NCBI GenBank assembly: GCA_020726505.1
Contig: JAHLEZ010000019.1
Coordinates: forward strand, 1,054,001 to 1,118,000
Origin: Leptodontidium sp. MPI-SDFR-AT-0119
Taxonomy: Eukaryota; Ascomycota; Leotiomycetes; Helotiales; Leptodontidiaceae
Direction: 5' to 3'
Length of the DNA: 64,000 bases
Within the stretch, counting starts at the first letter, position 1. Every line of letters starts with the position of its first letter. Below are positions 23,641 through 34,587 of the stretch, in pieces. The translations under genes and the position numbers were made by a program. The notes beneath the pieces were generated by a model. It was not told the DNA's origin. It saw only the letters and a list, made by a program, of their open reading frames with translations, and did no database searches.

Positions 23641-24570
23641 CTAATCTTTTAATTGCAAACAGACAACAAAGTGCTTCCTACTTGCGAAGAATTGAAAATT
23701 TGCGCAAATTTCCTTCCTCTTGCCATCGTTCAGAGCATTTTAAATTTGAGAAGAGTCCGCACCCGAACCCCTTCGCACTCTTATTCTGTGGCTTTTCTGA
23801 GACCCCACAATTCATTCGGTCTAGTCGCTCCTTTACTGGCCCATTCTCCTCCCAATGACAAATCTTCATACCTTCAGCAGGTAAATCAGTCCAATTATGA
23901 AAAAGATTTGAATCTGATTTATGCTGTTTCTGGCAAGAACAACGGCACATTGACTACTCAACCCCACCATGTCAATAACAACCTAAACCAGCCTTCCTAT
24001 TCGTCTTCCAGTCAGAGAGCTTTTTCTAGTCAGAATATTTATCCTAGGGAACTGAAGAGCAGGATTTGGGTCAGGAGGGATCAGAAGGAAATCAAGAAAT
24101 CGGTCAGCCTGTGGCCTCATTTGCTCTTTGCCCATTTCTTCTGGCTACTCTGGACCTGCCACTGTTACAAATAGTCACTATATTGCTGCGTTGTATAGTT
24201 CTATATCTCGTGCCTCTGTGCCCGTTGCCAGCACAGGTCGAAATGGCTATGATATAAACATCCAGCACCAGAAGCCGGACCAAAACAGGATTGAGATTTC
24301 CTCATATGCCGAGCCATCACTCTCCCTACCTGCTCACCAATGTTCCTCTTCCGGCTTGGTCCGTAACTTCTATTGGGGTATTCCAGGATCAGAAACTCCA
24401 TCATTCAACCAGGCCATCGAACATTGGAGCTCAGCACTCAGCTTTGGTCCTCAACTTGGACCTTACCAATTGTCAAGTCCTCGGTTGCTGACCAGGATTT
24501 GAATTGGGATAATCTACTTGAAGGTTAGGACGAAGACAAAGCCTAATGGTTTTGGGGATGATCCGTTGCG
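23641..24570 (+). pseudogene. Decayed member of the zinc-finger family (C-terminal part only)
   Basis: Coding-like Ser/Pro/Gln-rich pieces occur in three frames one after another: QPHHVNNNLNQPSYSSSSQR, then EGSEGNQEIGQPVASFAL, then ISSYAEPSLSLPAHQCSSSG. The last is DQDLNWDNLLEG, TAG (24525-24527), DEDKA, TAA (24544-24546), WFWG. The terminal acidic/Trp pattern recalls the C-terminus of gene 3 (EDEPWNEEEWQKSLEDDDPL). No finger could be read, so the 5' half is lost or too mutated. Both stops are one C-to-T step from Gln codons. Assignment to the family rests on position, strand, composition and the acidic end. Confidence 0.4.
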
Positions 24571-26104
24571 CGCATGAAGGGAATGCCGAATTTCTCTATA
24601 AACCCTCCAATTATTCAAGAAAATAATCACTGAATATAGTACATTGGTGGATTGATCTACAAACTGGGGTATCTTTTCTTGGATTTTCTATGATTACATT
24701 CAGAATCCAAAGGGAAAGTCTCTGGTCACGATGCAGATATATCTGGGACGCCTTACTTCCGAGCTGGAGCATGCCTTGTTACTTTCAACTCCCTCCTCCA
24801 AGTATACTTGTGTAGAGAAGCAGAATAACAAACCACCACCCTTCCCATGAGCATGTCTTCTCCTCGCAGCGACCAACAAAAAGCCAAGCATTGGGTAATG
24901 AAGTAATGTCTTGATAGAAAGTGCTACACGAGTTGAGTCTAACGACAAAACCTCCTCAGGAAGACAATACAGGGTATTATATCCCTTTAACTGCCAGAAG
25001 CACAAATCGCACACTTTTCTACAGGGGGTTACGGGGTTGCCATCACTACAGGGCCCGTGCGGTGCGGGGCTGGGTAATCATAAACATCACTGAATTTGGA
25101 TGACAGCCTAAAATTTTAGTGTTCTTCGCTTAATTTAGGGTATCGCTACAGGGGCCTTCAATGGGTCAAAACTCTGGCAGCTGAGGGGATAGCTAGAAGT
25201 TAGAGAAGCTTGGGAATCTCTACTCGGCTTTGAATCGCCGTTTTGTTAACTTTCCTAAAAGCCTTCCTTCCGGAGTTGAAGAGTAGCACTTCGCGATCAT
25301 CTCCCAAGACTTGTGATTGTGGATATCAAATCTCCACTTTTTGTTTTGTAGCTGAGGATAGAAGTAGTGTTGGAAACTCTCGTTTCATTTCTACTTTCTG
25401 CCAGACACCCTTAGAACAATGTCAAGGTGGCCTTCTCCCCTGCTGTTTACATCCCACGATGTACATTGTTCCACCACCTGAGCAAGACCCAACAAAGTAT
25501 GGGAAGCCCAAAACAAGCAGACAGCAAACAATATATCTCACTCTGCCTTATTAGCCCCTCCATCTTCGTGTTCCTACCGTTCTTAGGGCATGTGTACATG
25601 CTGCTGAAAATTGAATTTAGCTTGCGGAGTGATTACCTTAAGCGAGACCTTCATAACTACTGGGGTAATGGTGTAGTCATTTCCAAGCTGCGTTCCAGTT
25701 TCTATTGCAACTAGAAATCGGGTGAATGACGGAGCAACTGAGGGCCTTTCGCCTCCGTAGTGAAGCTTAGTGCAATCATAAAACGAGCCCTCAACGCGAG
25801 ATCCCCAATTTCGAGGGCAGGCTTTCGCAATTACCACCATTGACATTATCGTTGGCATTTGCTTCAAGGTCTACATATTTGAATAGCCAAACTCCATCGT
25901 AAGTCTGGATACTCTCGGGGACCCATCATTTCATAGTCCCCCTTCAATCCTACCTTCGCACGTTCCCAGGCTCTGTGTCGACGCGCTCTACATCCACAGA
26001 GTTTCAAGCCCTCTAGATATATTCAAGGAAACAGACGTATCTTTTCGATCCGCACCTTGATTTTGATTTTTCCCTGCTAATGAGAAACCTTCTAGGCCTA
26101 CGAA
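24571..26104. other. Intergenic region upstream of zinc-finger gene 2
   Basis: Several short frames on the plus strand (25.2-25.7 kb) have no domain. The promoter of gene 2 must lie at the right end. I see no further finger remnant. Confidence 0.4.
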
Positions 26105-27997
26105 ATGTCGGGATACTCCGAACCCCGAGGCTCAATCATCACAGATCAAGAGGACGATCAAGACTACGACCAGGAAGAGGAAGTGAGAGTAGACATGCTG
26201 AACTATGACGACCGAGAAGAATACGTACAACCTACAACGAAACCTGGCTGCAATCTCCCCCTCACTATCAAAGCAAACACCACTCTCAGACAGCCGACCT
26301 CAACAGCAATCCTCTCTTATAGGACTAGAATGCCCCCCGTCACGATCATCTTCGAACATCCCCGGTCTTATCCCAGGAACTCCGAGAATCGATATATTTG
26401 TGCTTTTCGTCAGCCTTGCGACAAGACATTTGAGTGTCCCAATAGTGTTGACCGACACATCAAGACCGTCCACCTCAAGATCAGAGAGTATCAGTGTGAG
26501 ACTTGTACTCGAGCCTTCTCGGATAAGCGCCGCCGCGACGGGCATATCACAAACACCAATCCCAAATTCAAGGATTGCTATGCTGCTTACACATCTGGCC
26601 TTGTCCTGACTTCCAAGCAGTTATTGGACCGCAATGCTGGTATCGATGGCCGCTCCACCGCTCCCTCCATGGTGGCGTCTATTGCCACCTTTTCAGAATC
26701 TTCAGATCAAAGTCTTCAAAATTCTTTTGATCCACCAGGTCAGGATGAGAGACCACACAAGAGAATAAGATCCATGCATAATCGTGTCAATCTTGAGGAA
26801 TCAGCCGCATCATTCATTCCACCCGTTCTCGGCAACTCATATACCTACCTGGACCCTGAACATGGCACATCTCTTCCCGGTATGAGCCGTTTCACTGTTC
26901 GGAATCTATACAATGGCGAGTCTACTGCTGCTCCATCTTTGGTTCCGACATTGAACACCAAGACTTTGCTTCCGCGCTGTGGTCAAAACACTCATCCGGC
27001 CAGACCCCATGTGGTCCCTCCTCTTGTCCAGAGACAGAGCGACTTCAATAAAAGCCCAGGCATTCCTTCGTCGGCTATATACAATTCTACGCCTCGCGTT
27101 CTCTTCAACACTGGCGCTAGCCTGTATTCCACCTGCCCCGAAGGACGCCCGCAGCTCTCTTGTGGAGTCGACGGTCACAACTCAAAGCGCAATGGAACTG
27201 GTGGCTTTAGAAACATTCTTTCTTTGTTTCCCAATACTAGCCATCGTGACAATCAACCACCAGTCCCTGGATTTGGCACTCATACTGGTCTAACTCTAAA
27301 AGCTAGCTACAGTTCGCCTCCTCGCGGACCCACGCCCCAAAGACAAGAGCAGAGAGATGTAGCAGGTGCCGAATTTGTGGAGTCTGGTGGGCCCCTTCGC
27401 CGACGATGCGACCCCTATGTATTCGATTTCACCCATCCTGTGGATTCCAGCTTTGGTTTTTGTCTTCCAACATCCACCGTTCCGCCCTTTTCTGGCCAAT
27501 CTCGCTCTCCTTCTTCAATACCGAACTCGTCTACCATTCTTTCTGCCGCCGATTGTGCAAAGAATTTCGAACAATACTGGGCTCTCAACTTTGGCTCTGG
27601 TTTGGGCTTAGGTGGCGTCGATTCTGGTGCGCACTCTCCCACTGGATTGCCTGCGTCTGGCTTGGGTCTTGGGCATGTCCCTTCCGTCCGCCATTCTGGC
27701 CCTGGCAGCGCTACTAGCAATGAATCTGGTGCTCACGCCCAAGCTCTCCATCCAAACCCAGATTGTTTCGCAGATCTCGAATCGAGTTTCATGACTGATG
27801 ACATTCCTCCCTTTGGACTGACAGGTTCCTCGTCAACCTCTCAGGGCAATTCACAGGGTACTCCAGATGACTACACTTCAAATTTGGAAGACCTCTCTGA
27901 TATTGAGAAGATGGAAAGCATGCTGAGGGAGTTCGATGAGTATGGACAGCAAGAATTTGGAACGTCTGATGATAGGTATGATCCCCGTCTTTTGTAG
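26105..27997 (+). CDS. Zinc-finger protein 2 of the array (C2H2 + C2HC)
   Basis: Single intact exon, 630 residues, from ATG at 26105. The N-terminus is acidic (TDQEDDQDYDQEEEVRVD). Finger 1 is C-X5-C-X12-H-X4-H (CAFRQPC ... HIKTVH, about residues 99-120), one residue longer between cysteines than its neighbours. Finger 2 is C-X2-C-X12-H-X10-C (CETCTRAF ... HITNTNPKFKDC). A basic patch (RPHKRIR) may be a nuclear signal. The long tail is Ser/Pro/Gly-rich with a Gly/Leu-rich patch (GLGLGGVDSG) and ends acidic (EDLSDIEKMESMLREFDEY). The fingers lie near the front and the long tail could be an activation or interaction region. Function unknown; a nuclear regulator is inferred from the fingers. Confidence 0.85.
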   Translation: MSGYSEPRGSIITDQEDDQDYDQEEEVRVDMLNYDDREEYVQPTTKPGCNLPLTIKANTTLRQPTSTAILSYRTRMPPVTIIFEHPRSYPRNSENRYICAFRQPCDKTFECPNSVDRHIKTVHLKIREYQCETCTRAFSDKRRRDGHITNTNPKFKDCYAAYTSGLVLTSKQLLDRNAGIDGRSTAPSMVASIATFSESSDQSLQNSFDPPGQDERPHKRIRSMHNRVNLEESAASFIPPVLGNSYTYLDPEHGTSLPGMSRFTVRNLYNGESTAAPSLVPTLNTKTLLPRCGQNTHPARPHVVPPLVQRQSDFNKSPGIPSSAIYNSTPRVLFNTGASLYSTCPEGRPQLSCGVDGHNSKRNGTGGFRNILSLFPNTSHRDNQPPVPGFGTHTGLTLKASYSSPPRGPTPQRQEQRDVAGAEFVESGGPLRRRCDPYVFDFTHPVDSSFGFCLPTSTVPPFSGQSRSPSSIPNSSTILSAADCAKNFEQYWALNFGSGLGLGGVDSGAHSPTGLPASGLGLGHVPSVRHSGPGSATSNESGAHAQALHPNPDCFADLESSFMTDDIPPFGLTGSSSTSQGNSQGTPDDYTSNLEDLSDIEKMESMLREFDEYGQQEFGTSDDRYDPRLL

Positions 27998-28893
27998 TTC
28001 TATGATGTGGAAGATTAAGGGGTATTGGCTGACAGTCTTCTTTGGGGCCCTTAGATTTTTTTGAATTCTAGTTCTCACAAATCTTTTACCCACCAAGCAT
28101 CATCGGCTAAAGATGTCGTCTGTTGTAGTGGAACTGTCCCATCATTGCTTAGTAGTTAGTAATGTCCCCACACATTACTTTTGGTATCCTAACTAATCAT
28201 TGTTAGCATATTATCTTGCGATGATTGTATCTCAGTCTTTCATGATGGTAGAATACACTACGATTTGGGGGAGTTCCGTTCTTCACAAACCCTACTGGCG
28301 CAAGCGACCCATAGGCAAATCACGCATCACACGAAGGCTTTTCATAGAGGGGTGTTCATGGATAGGAAACAAATAAAGCTGAGGACAAGCTGGCCCAAGG
28401 TTATTTCTTGAGGGAGTATAGGTCTGATGGGGGCTGGTTTTTTTCTCTTTTAGCTGCCTGGGAAATCTTTCTTGTTCGTCGCCCAAAACTTGAGAGGTGT
28501 TCCTGGAATGCCCTTCACTTTGTTTTGTTTTTTCAAAGACAAGCGGTAGTTAATATAAAAACAACCGTAAAAACAATGAATGGCACCTATATATTCATCG
28601 TTGACTTATACTCACCAATTGTACCGGCTTGAATAAAGAATTTTATGTTCGTGGATATCTATTCATTCCCATTTCAGCTTTACTAACTTGACTCTTAGCT
28701 TGCTAAAATTTAGTGAGGTTGGTCTCATTTACCAACACGGCCTTTGGAATTTCCTCAATTTATTTCGAAGAACAAGGACATTCTTTCCATTGTCCCTCAG
28801 ACATATTCAGCGGAAGTCTGCTGCTCTGTCAGTCCCAAGTTACCTGCCAGATTTCTTTGTTCCTCCTTTCAACACGCAGCAATTCCCAGGAAA
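27998..28893. other. Intergenic region between zinc-finger genes 2 and 3
   Basis: An open frame runs from 28744 into gene 3, but its first 50 residues look like leader read through, so I leave it out. No other coding sequence is supported. Confidence 0.45.
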
Positions 28894-30087
28894 ATGTCGG
28901 CCTACCGCAATCATTCAGGTGGACGAGGCACACAACAAGGACAAGATTCTGATCGATTGGTCCAAAACCGAAATGAGAAACGCAAAAGAGCCGAGGACAA
29001 GGATGAAGAATACCCACAGAATGGAGTCCGAAATCGCAACGAGCAGGAGCCGCCACCACCCAAGAAACGCCAAGGAAATATCTCTGGCCAAGACAACAAC
29101 ACTCAAAACACTGAGCAACAACCTGGCTATGGACTTAATTCCTCCTTCTGCCGCTCTGGTAACGCAACTACTAACGAGGCTCCGCAAAAGTACAGGAAAA
29201 ATTCCGAGGGAAAATACGACTGCCCACGGCAGCCTTGCGACGCAGCTTTCAAGGACCGATGGGGTGTTGACAGACATATTCGCGCTGTTCATGACAAGAG
29301 AAGAGACTACGAATGTGAAGTCTGCCATTACAGATTCACCGAAGCATACGCTCGCATCGTCCATCTGAAAAACCCAAGTGTGAACCATGGCTTCTGCAAT
29401 ATGGCTTGGCTTGCGGGTGAGGTGCAGGGTTCGCCAGGATATGTTCCTCCTGTTCAAGATATCTTCATGGACCAACAAGCCTATAACCAGAACCAGCGCC
29501 AGCCCCAAAGCCGTCTCGTTGAGCCTGGTATCAATCCATACATTAACTCATACAGCAACCAACAGTACATCAGCTCTTCCTCCTCTCAGTCTACCTCGCA
29601 GTTTTATCCTGGTCTGCATTGCACTTCTGCAGGTAGTCTTCATGCCCCACTCCAGCCTGAGCAGCTTGATCCGTTCACGGATGCTTTTGGTGCTAATCCA
29701 TTTACTGGTGCATCTAGCCCGTACCCTGTTCAGTCACCCCGCAACCAAACTCTTGATCCTAGCTTTGAGGGTAAAACTCCTAGCCTTGCTATGTCATATT
29801 CTCAACCTGATAATGCTTTCTTAATTTCCGACATTGGCAGAGAAATTGATGGGGACATTGTGTCGCATGCAGGCCAGTACGTTGCTGGTAGCTTGGAACC
29901 AGAACCAGTCCAGAATATCGAGGCTGGTTCCGGCATTTTTCAGACTGGTCTATTAATAAATTGCCATATCGGTAGATCTTATCCTGTCGCTGAAGACGAG
30001 CCTTGGAATGAGGAGGAATGGCAAAAAAGTCTGGAAGACGACGACCCGTTGGAGGCTTGGACGAAGGTGATTTTCAAAGGCGCTTAA
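28894..30087 (+). CDS. Zinc-finger protein 3 of the array (C2H2 + C2HC)
   Basis: Single exon, 397 residues from the ATG at 28894 (MSAYRNHSGGRG). The same frame is open for 50 codons upstream, but this start matches those of genes 1 and 2. A basic-acidic block (NEKRKRAEDKDEE) and a second basic stretch (PPKKRQG) may carry a nuclear signal. Finger 1 is C-X4-C-X12-H-X4-H (CPRQPC ... HIRAVH). Finger 2 is C-X2-C-X12-H-X10-C (CEVCHYRF ... HLKNPSVNHGFC), followed by NMAWLAGEVQGSPGY. Gene 1 has the closely similar NNAWYAGLVPGSPGY in the same place, a strong sign of common origin. The tail is Gln/Ser-rich and ends acidic (EDEPWNEEEWQKSLEDDDPL). Function unknown. Confidence 0.85.
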   Translation: MSAYRNHSGGRGTQQGQDSDRLVQNRNEKRKRAEDKDEEYPQNGVRNRNEQEPPPPKKRQGNISGQDNNTQNTEQQPGYGLNSSFCRSGNATTNEAPQKYRKNSEGKYDCPRQPCDAAFKDRWGVDRHIRAVHDKRRDYECEVCHYRFTEAYARIVHLKNPSVNHGFCNMAWLAGEVQGSPGYVPPVQDIFMDQQAYNQNQRQPQSRLVEPGINPYINSYSNQQYISSSSSQSTSQFYPGLHCTSAGSLHAPLQPEQLDPFTDAFGANPFTGASSPYPVQSPRNQTLDPSFEGKTPSLAMSYSQPDNAFLISDIGREIDGDIVSHAGQYVAGSLEPEPVQNIEAGSGIFQTGLLINCHIGRSYPVAEDEPWNEEEWQKSLEDDDPLEAWTKVIFKGA

Positions 30088-31529
30088 AATACAATTGGAC
30101 ATTTGTGTCTTTGTGTTAATGCCTTACGTAGAACTTTAATTTGAACCAATGATTCCTTCAGAATACACAGAGCCTCAGACAGTCACTTAATTTTGGGGTG
30201 GACGGATTAGCACGGGACGGGTGTTGCGACTTGGCTTATCATATCTTATGACACTGACAGAGAATAACCTCCTTCTCTAATTCATGTTTAGTGCCTCAAC
30301 TAGCATTTATTTGCAGGTGTCTCCTTTTATTTGAAGCACTTCGTAAACTTAGGAGTTTAGGATTCTGTACTAACCAGCTCTGGTTTTGAGACTGCTCCTT
30401 CACGCCAGCCTTGTTCTCACATCTCTAAGTTTGATATCTGACTATAAAGATATTTGTTAATTCGTTTTTCTTGAGAGGAGAGCAATTCATCTTTTCTGTT
30501 TCCCTTTTCCATCACGAGTGGCCCCGACTCCATGATTGCTTACCTCTCACCTTTTGTCCATAACACACCACTTTGAATTTCGTCATCTCGTGCAAACTAG
30601 AAGTAGATAAAAGCAACGAATATTCACCAACAGCCTTTTATTCAGTTCTCTACTCCCTCTTTCTGCCTGATAAATATAATATTTTGCTTGTTCTCGAATA
30701 CTGATTTTATCTGCCCCACTTCTTTCTATTAAGCGAGTTTCCAGGTTCTTACCAAAACAACCCCGTCGTCGCCAACTCGAAAGTCTTCTCTACCCCACAA
30801 ACAACCTCGAAACTACAATCACAACCGCAATAACTTCGTTTTACTTCTATCCTAGGAGATCTCAAAGCAAGACTCGTATGTTCCCACACTACTACAGGCC
30901 TTGCTTGGAGCCAACAAGTCCATTCAGGATCTTGAGTTGACATCTCGATCTAGACTCCTTTGATCAACAGTTCGCCTTCGAAAGCCCCCAGGTAGCTTGA
31001 AACTATCCAGCACGCCACTACGTCATACGAATAACATCTGCGCCACTTCCTCGTGAGTCCCTCAATGTTTCTTCTATACCCCTCCATCTGTCCTTTAGTT
31101 ACACAAATTCTCAATTAACTTAAACTTATCTAGCACTTCGTAACTCTACACCAGATAAAATCAGCTCACTATCATAGTTAGTTCCTTCTTGGTCTATCTA
31201 CATTATCTTCTATCATCATACCGTTGATCTATAGCAGACTTTGATGGTCCATGTCTTAATCTGGATTTCTCAATTAGCTTCGAGAACTCAAGCAGGCTTG
31301 GATATCCAAGTTTCCAGCATCATGTCATCATCCCTCAAGCCCCTCACTAGTCCGAGTCAACCCTTGCATTGAACTCTTCTTCCTAGCCCTAAGTCTGCGA
31401 GAATCAAGCTAACCTCTCACAGCAAAAAGGGCCAACCACCAATCCATAAAACCCCTGGATTTCCCAAGACACCACTACAACGCCGCAACCCCAGAGGAGC
31501 GGTGCCAGCTTGAATTTGCCTTGGTAGCT
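30088..31529. other. Intergenic region between zinc-finger genes 3 and 4
   Basis: The right half (30.6-31.5 kb) is pyrimidine-rich on the plus strand, with several GTGAGT/TAG-like splice words, so gene 4 may have a long, possibly spliced leader. No protein-like frame is seen. Confidence 0.4.
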
Positions 31530-32480
31530 ATGGGTATGAGTCCTCTGAGTATGGAAGAAGTTGAGGATTACGAGGTTCAGGTTGAAGACGAAGATGAGGT
31601 TGATGAGGATGCTGGTTCTACAGCACAATCACACATCGACATTCCGTCTGACTCCTCAGACTTGGATTCTTATTCCAAGGAGCCGAATAACGAGGTCGAG
31701 GCAAGTGATGACGAGCTCGTTGCCGAGTGGCTTGAAACCGAGTCTGACAACGATGACTTCGAAGGTAGTGACCAAGAGGATGCCACCGAATCAGTCCAGG
31801 GGGGCGAGCATGATGCCGAATCCTTGAACTCTGGCACTGTCCATCCCGCTACTCCTCCTGAGGCACCTGCGCCTCCTTCTGGTTCTGGCCTACGCCGTTC
31901 ATCACCACCATCTCAACATTCAACTGTCTCCTCCTCCTCATCCTCAGACTCCAAACCTGCCCACCCAGCTAAGCGCGCAAAGCGAGCTCCTGTCCCCACC
32001 TCCCAACCCATCCCAAGACCCAGAGCAAAACCAGCCCAAGCCGCAGCCCGAGCTTCGAAATCAAAGTCCAACCCAAGACGCAAACAATGTCCACACTGTC
32101 CCAATTCCTACATCAGCTTGAACCGACACGTCGATTCTGTACATAGGAAACTGCGGCCGAATAAGTGTAGGTTTTGTCATCAGGGTTTCTCGGATAGGAG
32201 TAGGAGGGATCAACATCAGAGGGGGAGGGTTTGTTTGAGGAGGATGAAGGGGTTGAAGGGGGAGGGGGAGGAGAGTAGGGATACAGAGGACGAAGAGGAT
32301 GATGGGGGTGAGGATGGTAGGGATGGGTATGAGTATGACGATGATAGCGATGGTGGGATGGGTGGAGGTGGAAACATGGGAGGAGAAGGGGAGGGGGTTA
32401 GACAATTGGTAAGTGTTGCTTGACTGTCTGGAATGTTGTGTGGGTATTGCTTACCCTCTCGGATATAGGTTGTCGTCTGA
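31530..32480 (+). CDS. Zinc-finger protein 4 of the array (divergent C2H2 + C2HC)
   Basis: Predicted exons 31530-32408 and 32469-32480 around a 60-nt GT-AG intron, 296 residues. Without splicing the frame ends 12 nt later than the donor at VSVA. The N-terminus is very acidic (VEDEDEVDEDAG), followed by Ser-rich sequence and basic clusters (AKRAKRAP, SNPRRK). Finger 1 is shortened: C-X2-C-X9-H-X4-H (CPHCPNSYISLNRHVDSVH). Finger 2 is C-X2-C-X12-H-X5-C (CRFCHQGFSDRSRRDQH ... C). Finger 2 resembles gene 2 (AFSDKRRRDGH against GFSDRSRRDQH). The C-terminus is acidic and Gly-rich. Start chosen as the first ATG; ATGs at 31536 and 31551 are close alternatives. A nuclear role is inferred. Confidence 0.75.
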
Positions 32481-32846
32481 GTGGGATGGGGCGAACAACT
32501 TTCGGCAGGATGAAGCAGGGAAACGTTCTTGGAAAGTTGGTTTGTCAAAAGGATCTCTTGGGAGGGAGAGTGGCTGGATATTCGTCCCGGTGCTGAGCAT
32601 TGGAGACTTGGAATGGCCTTGCAAAACGGATACAACATTGGGAAACGAGAATGAACATCTGGCTTTTGGAACACATGTTCTGTTGTGAAGTTTGATGATG
32701 TGTGACCTTTATGAATTGAATGACACGCATCTGGCCAAGGAAGCTGCCCTTTTATCGCTATTCAAGTCATCATCTCATCCATAAGTTCCTCTCCGTTGTA
32801 GAAACAGATTCATCATTCATGAAAATTTCCCATGATACGTCTTTCA
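32481..32846. other. Convergent intergenic region
   Basis: This lies between the 3' ends of zinc-finger gene 4 and the MFS gene. No gene seen. Confidence 0.5.
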
Positions 32847-34587
32847 TCACAACGTGTACCTAAACCCCTTGTTGTCAATCTCTGTCACATCCAACATCCC
32901 TCTCTCAATAGCCTCTCTCTCCTCCTCTTCAGACAGTTCTCCTCTCGCAGCCTGTTCGGCATCTCTTGACTTGTTGGATCTCCACATGTAAATGTAGAGG
33001 ACAATAACAGCTGCTAACTTGACAGAATAGCCAACCAGCATGGCAATATATGCGCTATGATAACCGGCTGAGAATATGTCAACAGAAGATCCTCGTAGCA
33101 AGCGAAGTAGAAAAAGGGGAAGTGCGAGCCAGACTTACGTTTCTCACTATCAATGAACGTCTGCGGTCCAATAATATTCCCAACACAGTAACCAGTAAAC
33201 AACACCGCTCCCGTCAACTGCTTCTTCGTATATCCCGCCACATTACTACTCACCATCGTCAAGCTCAAACTGAACCCCAACCCTTGGAAATAACACAACC
33301 AAAGAGCAACCAACCTCCCCCATTTATTACCAGCCGGTAACCCCACCAACAACCCCGCCCCAAGGATACACACCGAATTTGCAAAAATCATAGTCGGGCA
33401 CCGGATATTCGCCGGCCATCTCGTACACACCCAACCCCCCGTGATCAGGGCAAGGAACTGCACTGCTCCACCGGGAATCTGGAGATACTGCGTCCCGAGC
33501 GTATCGAAACCAAAACTGCCCACGATAATACTCGCGAAACTCGTTAGTGCGGAATTAGGCACTTGGGCTCCTACGGCCATGACGAAGAGGATCCAGGTCT
33601 TGGGATCTTGGACGGTTTGCTTGGCTTGGTAGACGGAGAAGTGCTTGTTCTTTACGCCTTGTCTGTTGGCTGCTACGCGGGTGACGGCGATGCTGCGTTC
33701 GTGTTCCGTGAGGAACTTCGCTGTCGAGATGTTGTCGGGGAGGAAGATTAGGGAGATCACCCCCCATGCTATAGAGATGGATCCGAAGATGAGGAAGACG
33801 TACATCCATTTCGGGAGACCGGTGGTGATGTGTCCGACTGCGTAGCCGATCAAGCCGCCGAACATGGTCGCGATGCCGTTGGTGCAGTAGTAGATCTCGA
33901 GACGGAGAGGTTGTTCGGCGGAGGTGTACCACATTGACATGAGGAGAACGAAACCGGGGTTGATGCTTGCTTCGAGTGCCCCGAGCAGGAACCGGTTCGT
34001 GGCTATTCCGGCGAAGGATGTGCATGCTGGAGTGGTGATGAGGATTATTCCCCATGCGATGGTGGTTAAAGAGAGGACCTTGCCGATGCGGAGGCGTTGG
34101 AGGAAGTATCCTGCTGGGAATTGGGCGAAGAGGTAGCCGAAGTAGAAGATTGAGCCTGGATTCTGTTAGTTGGGATTCTCTCCAGATATGAACATATGCA
34201 TATGTATATTAATATTTATATGAGATGTGAGATATGGGATATAGATATGTAACTGAGGAAAGAGTATGGAGGGAAAGTACCTAGCCACGAATAATCTTGC
34301 CCCTTCAGGTGCGTCCCAGCTTTCAACCCATACACACTTGCGAAATTGATGGAGTTCTTGTCTAGGTATTGTAACATGTATGTGATAAACAAGATAGGAA
34401 TGATCCTGAAGTCTATCTTTCGGAGGACCCGCTTGATTTCCTCGGGGTCGACTTGTAGATCTTTGCTGGTTTTGTAGACTTCGTAGTTCTCGTCTAGATG
34501 TGTGGACGAGATTGCTGGAGAGATGGTGTCTGGTGAGGAGGGGAGACTGGGAGAGGAAGCATGCTTTTCAGGGTCTGAGGTGGCCAT
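32847..34587 (-). CDS. MFS transporter, allantoate permease/anion:cation symporter type
   Basis: A plasma-membrane proton symporter by family (Dal5/Tna1-like), expected to import small organic anions such as ureido acids, vitamins or nicotinate. Exons: 34281-34587, 33139-34155, 32847-33067; introns of 125 and 71 nt; 514 residues, the usual length. The start is MATSDPEKHA; a frame open further upstream is ignored because the family begins with a short polar tail. Family marks: RVLRKIDFRIIPILFITYML (helix 1), YLDKNSINFASVYGLK, FYFGYLFAQFPAGYFLQRL, NPGFVLLMSMWYTSAEQPLR and IATMFGGLIGYAVGHI. Hydrophobic spans are consistent with 12 helices. The C-terminus is acidic (LSEEEEREAIERG). The neighbours do not hint at the substrate. 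Confidence 0.9.

Noticed and set aside
28744..28893. 50-codon N-terminal extension of zinc-finger gene 3
   Set aside because: It looks like translated leader (Cys/Phe-rich), and the inner start MSAYRN matches the pattern of its neighbours.
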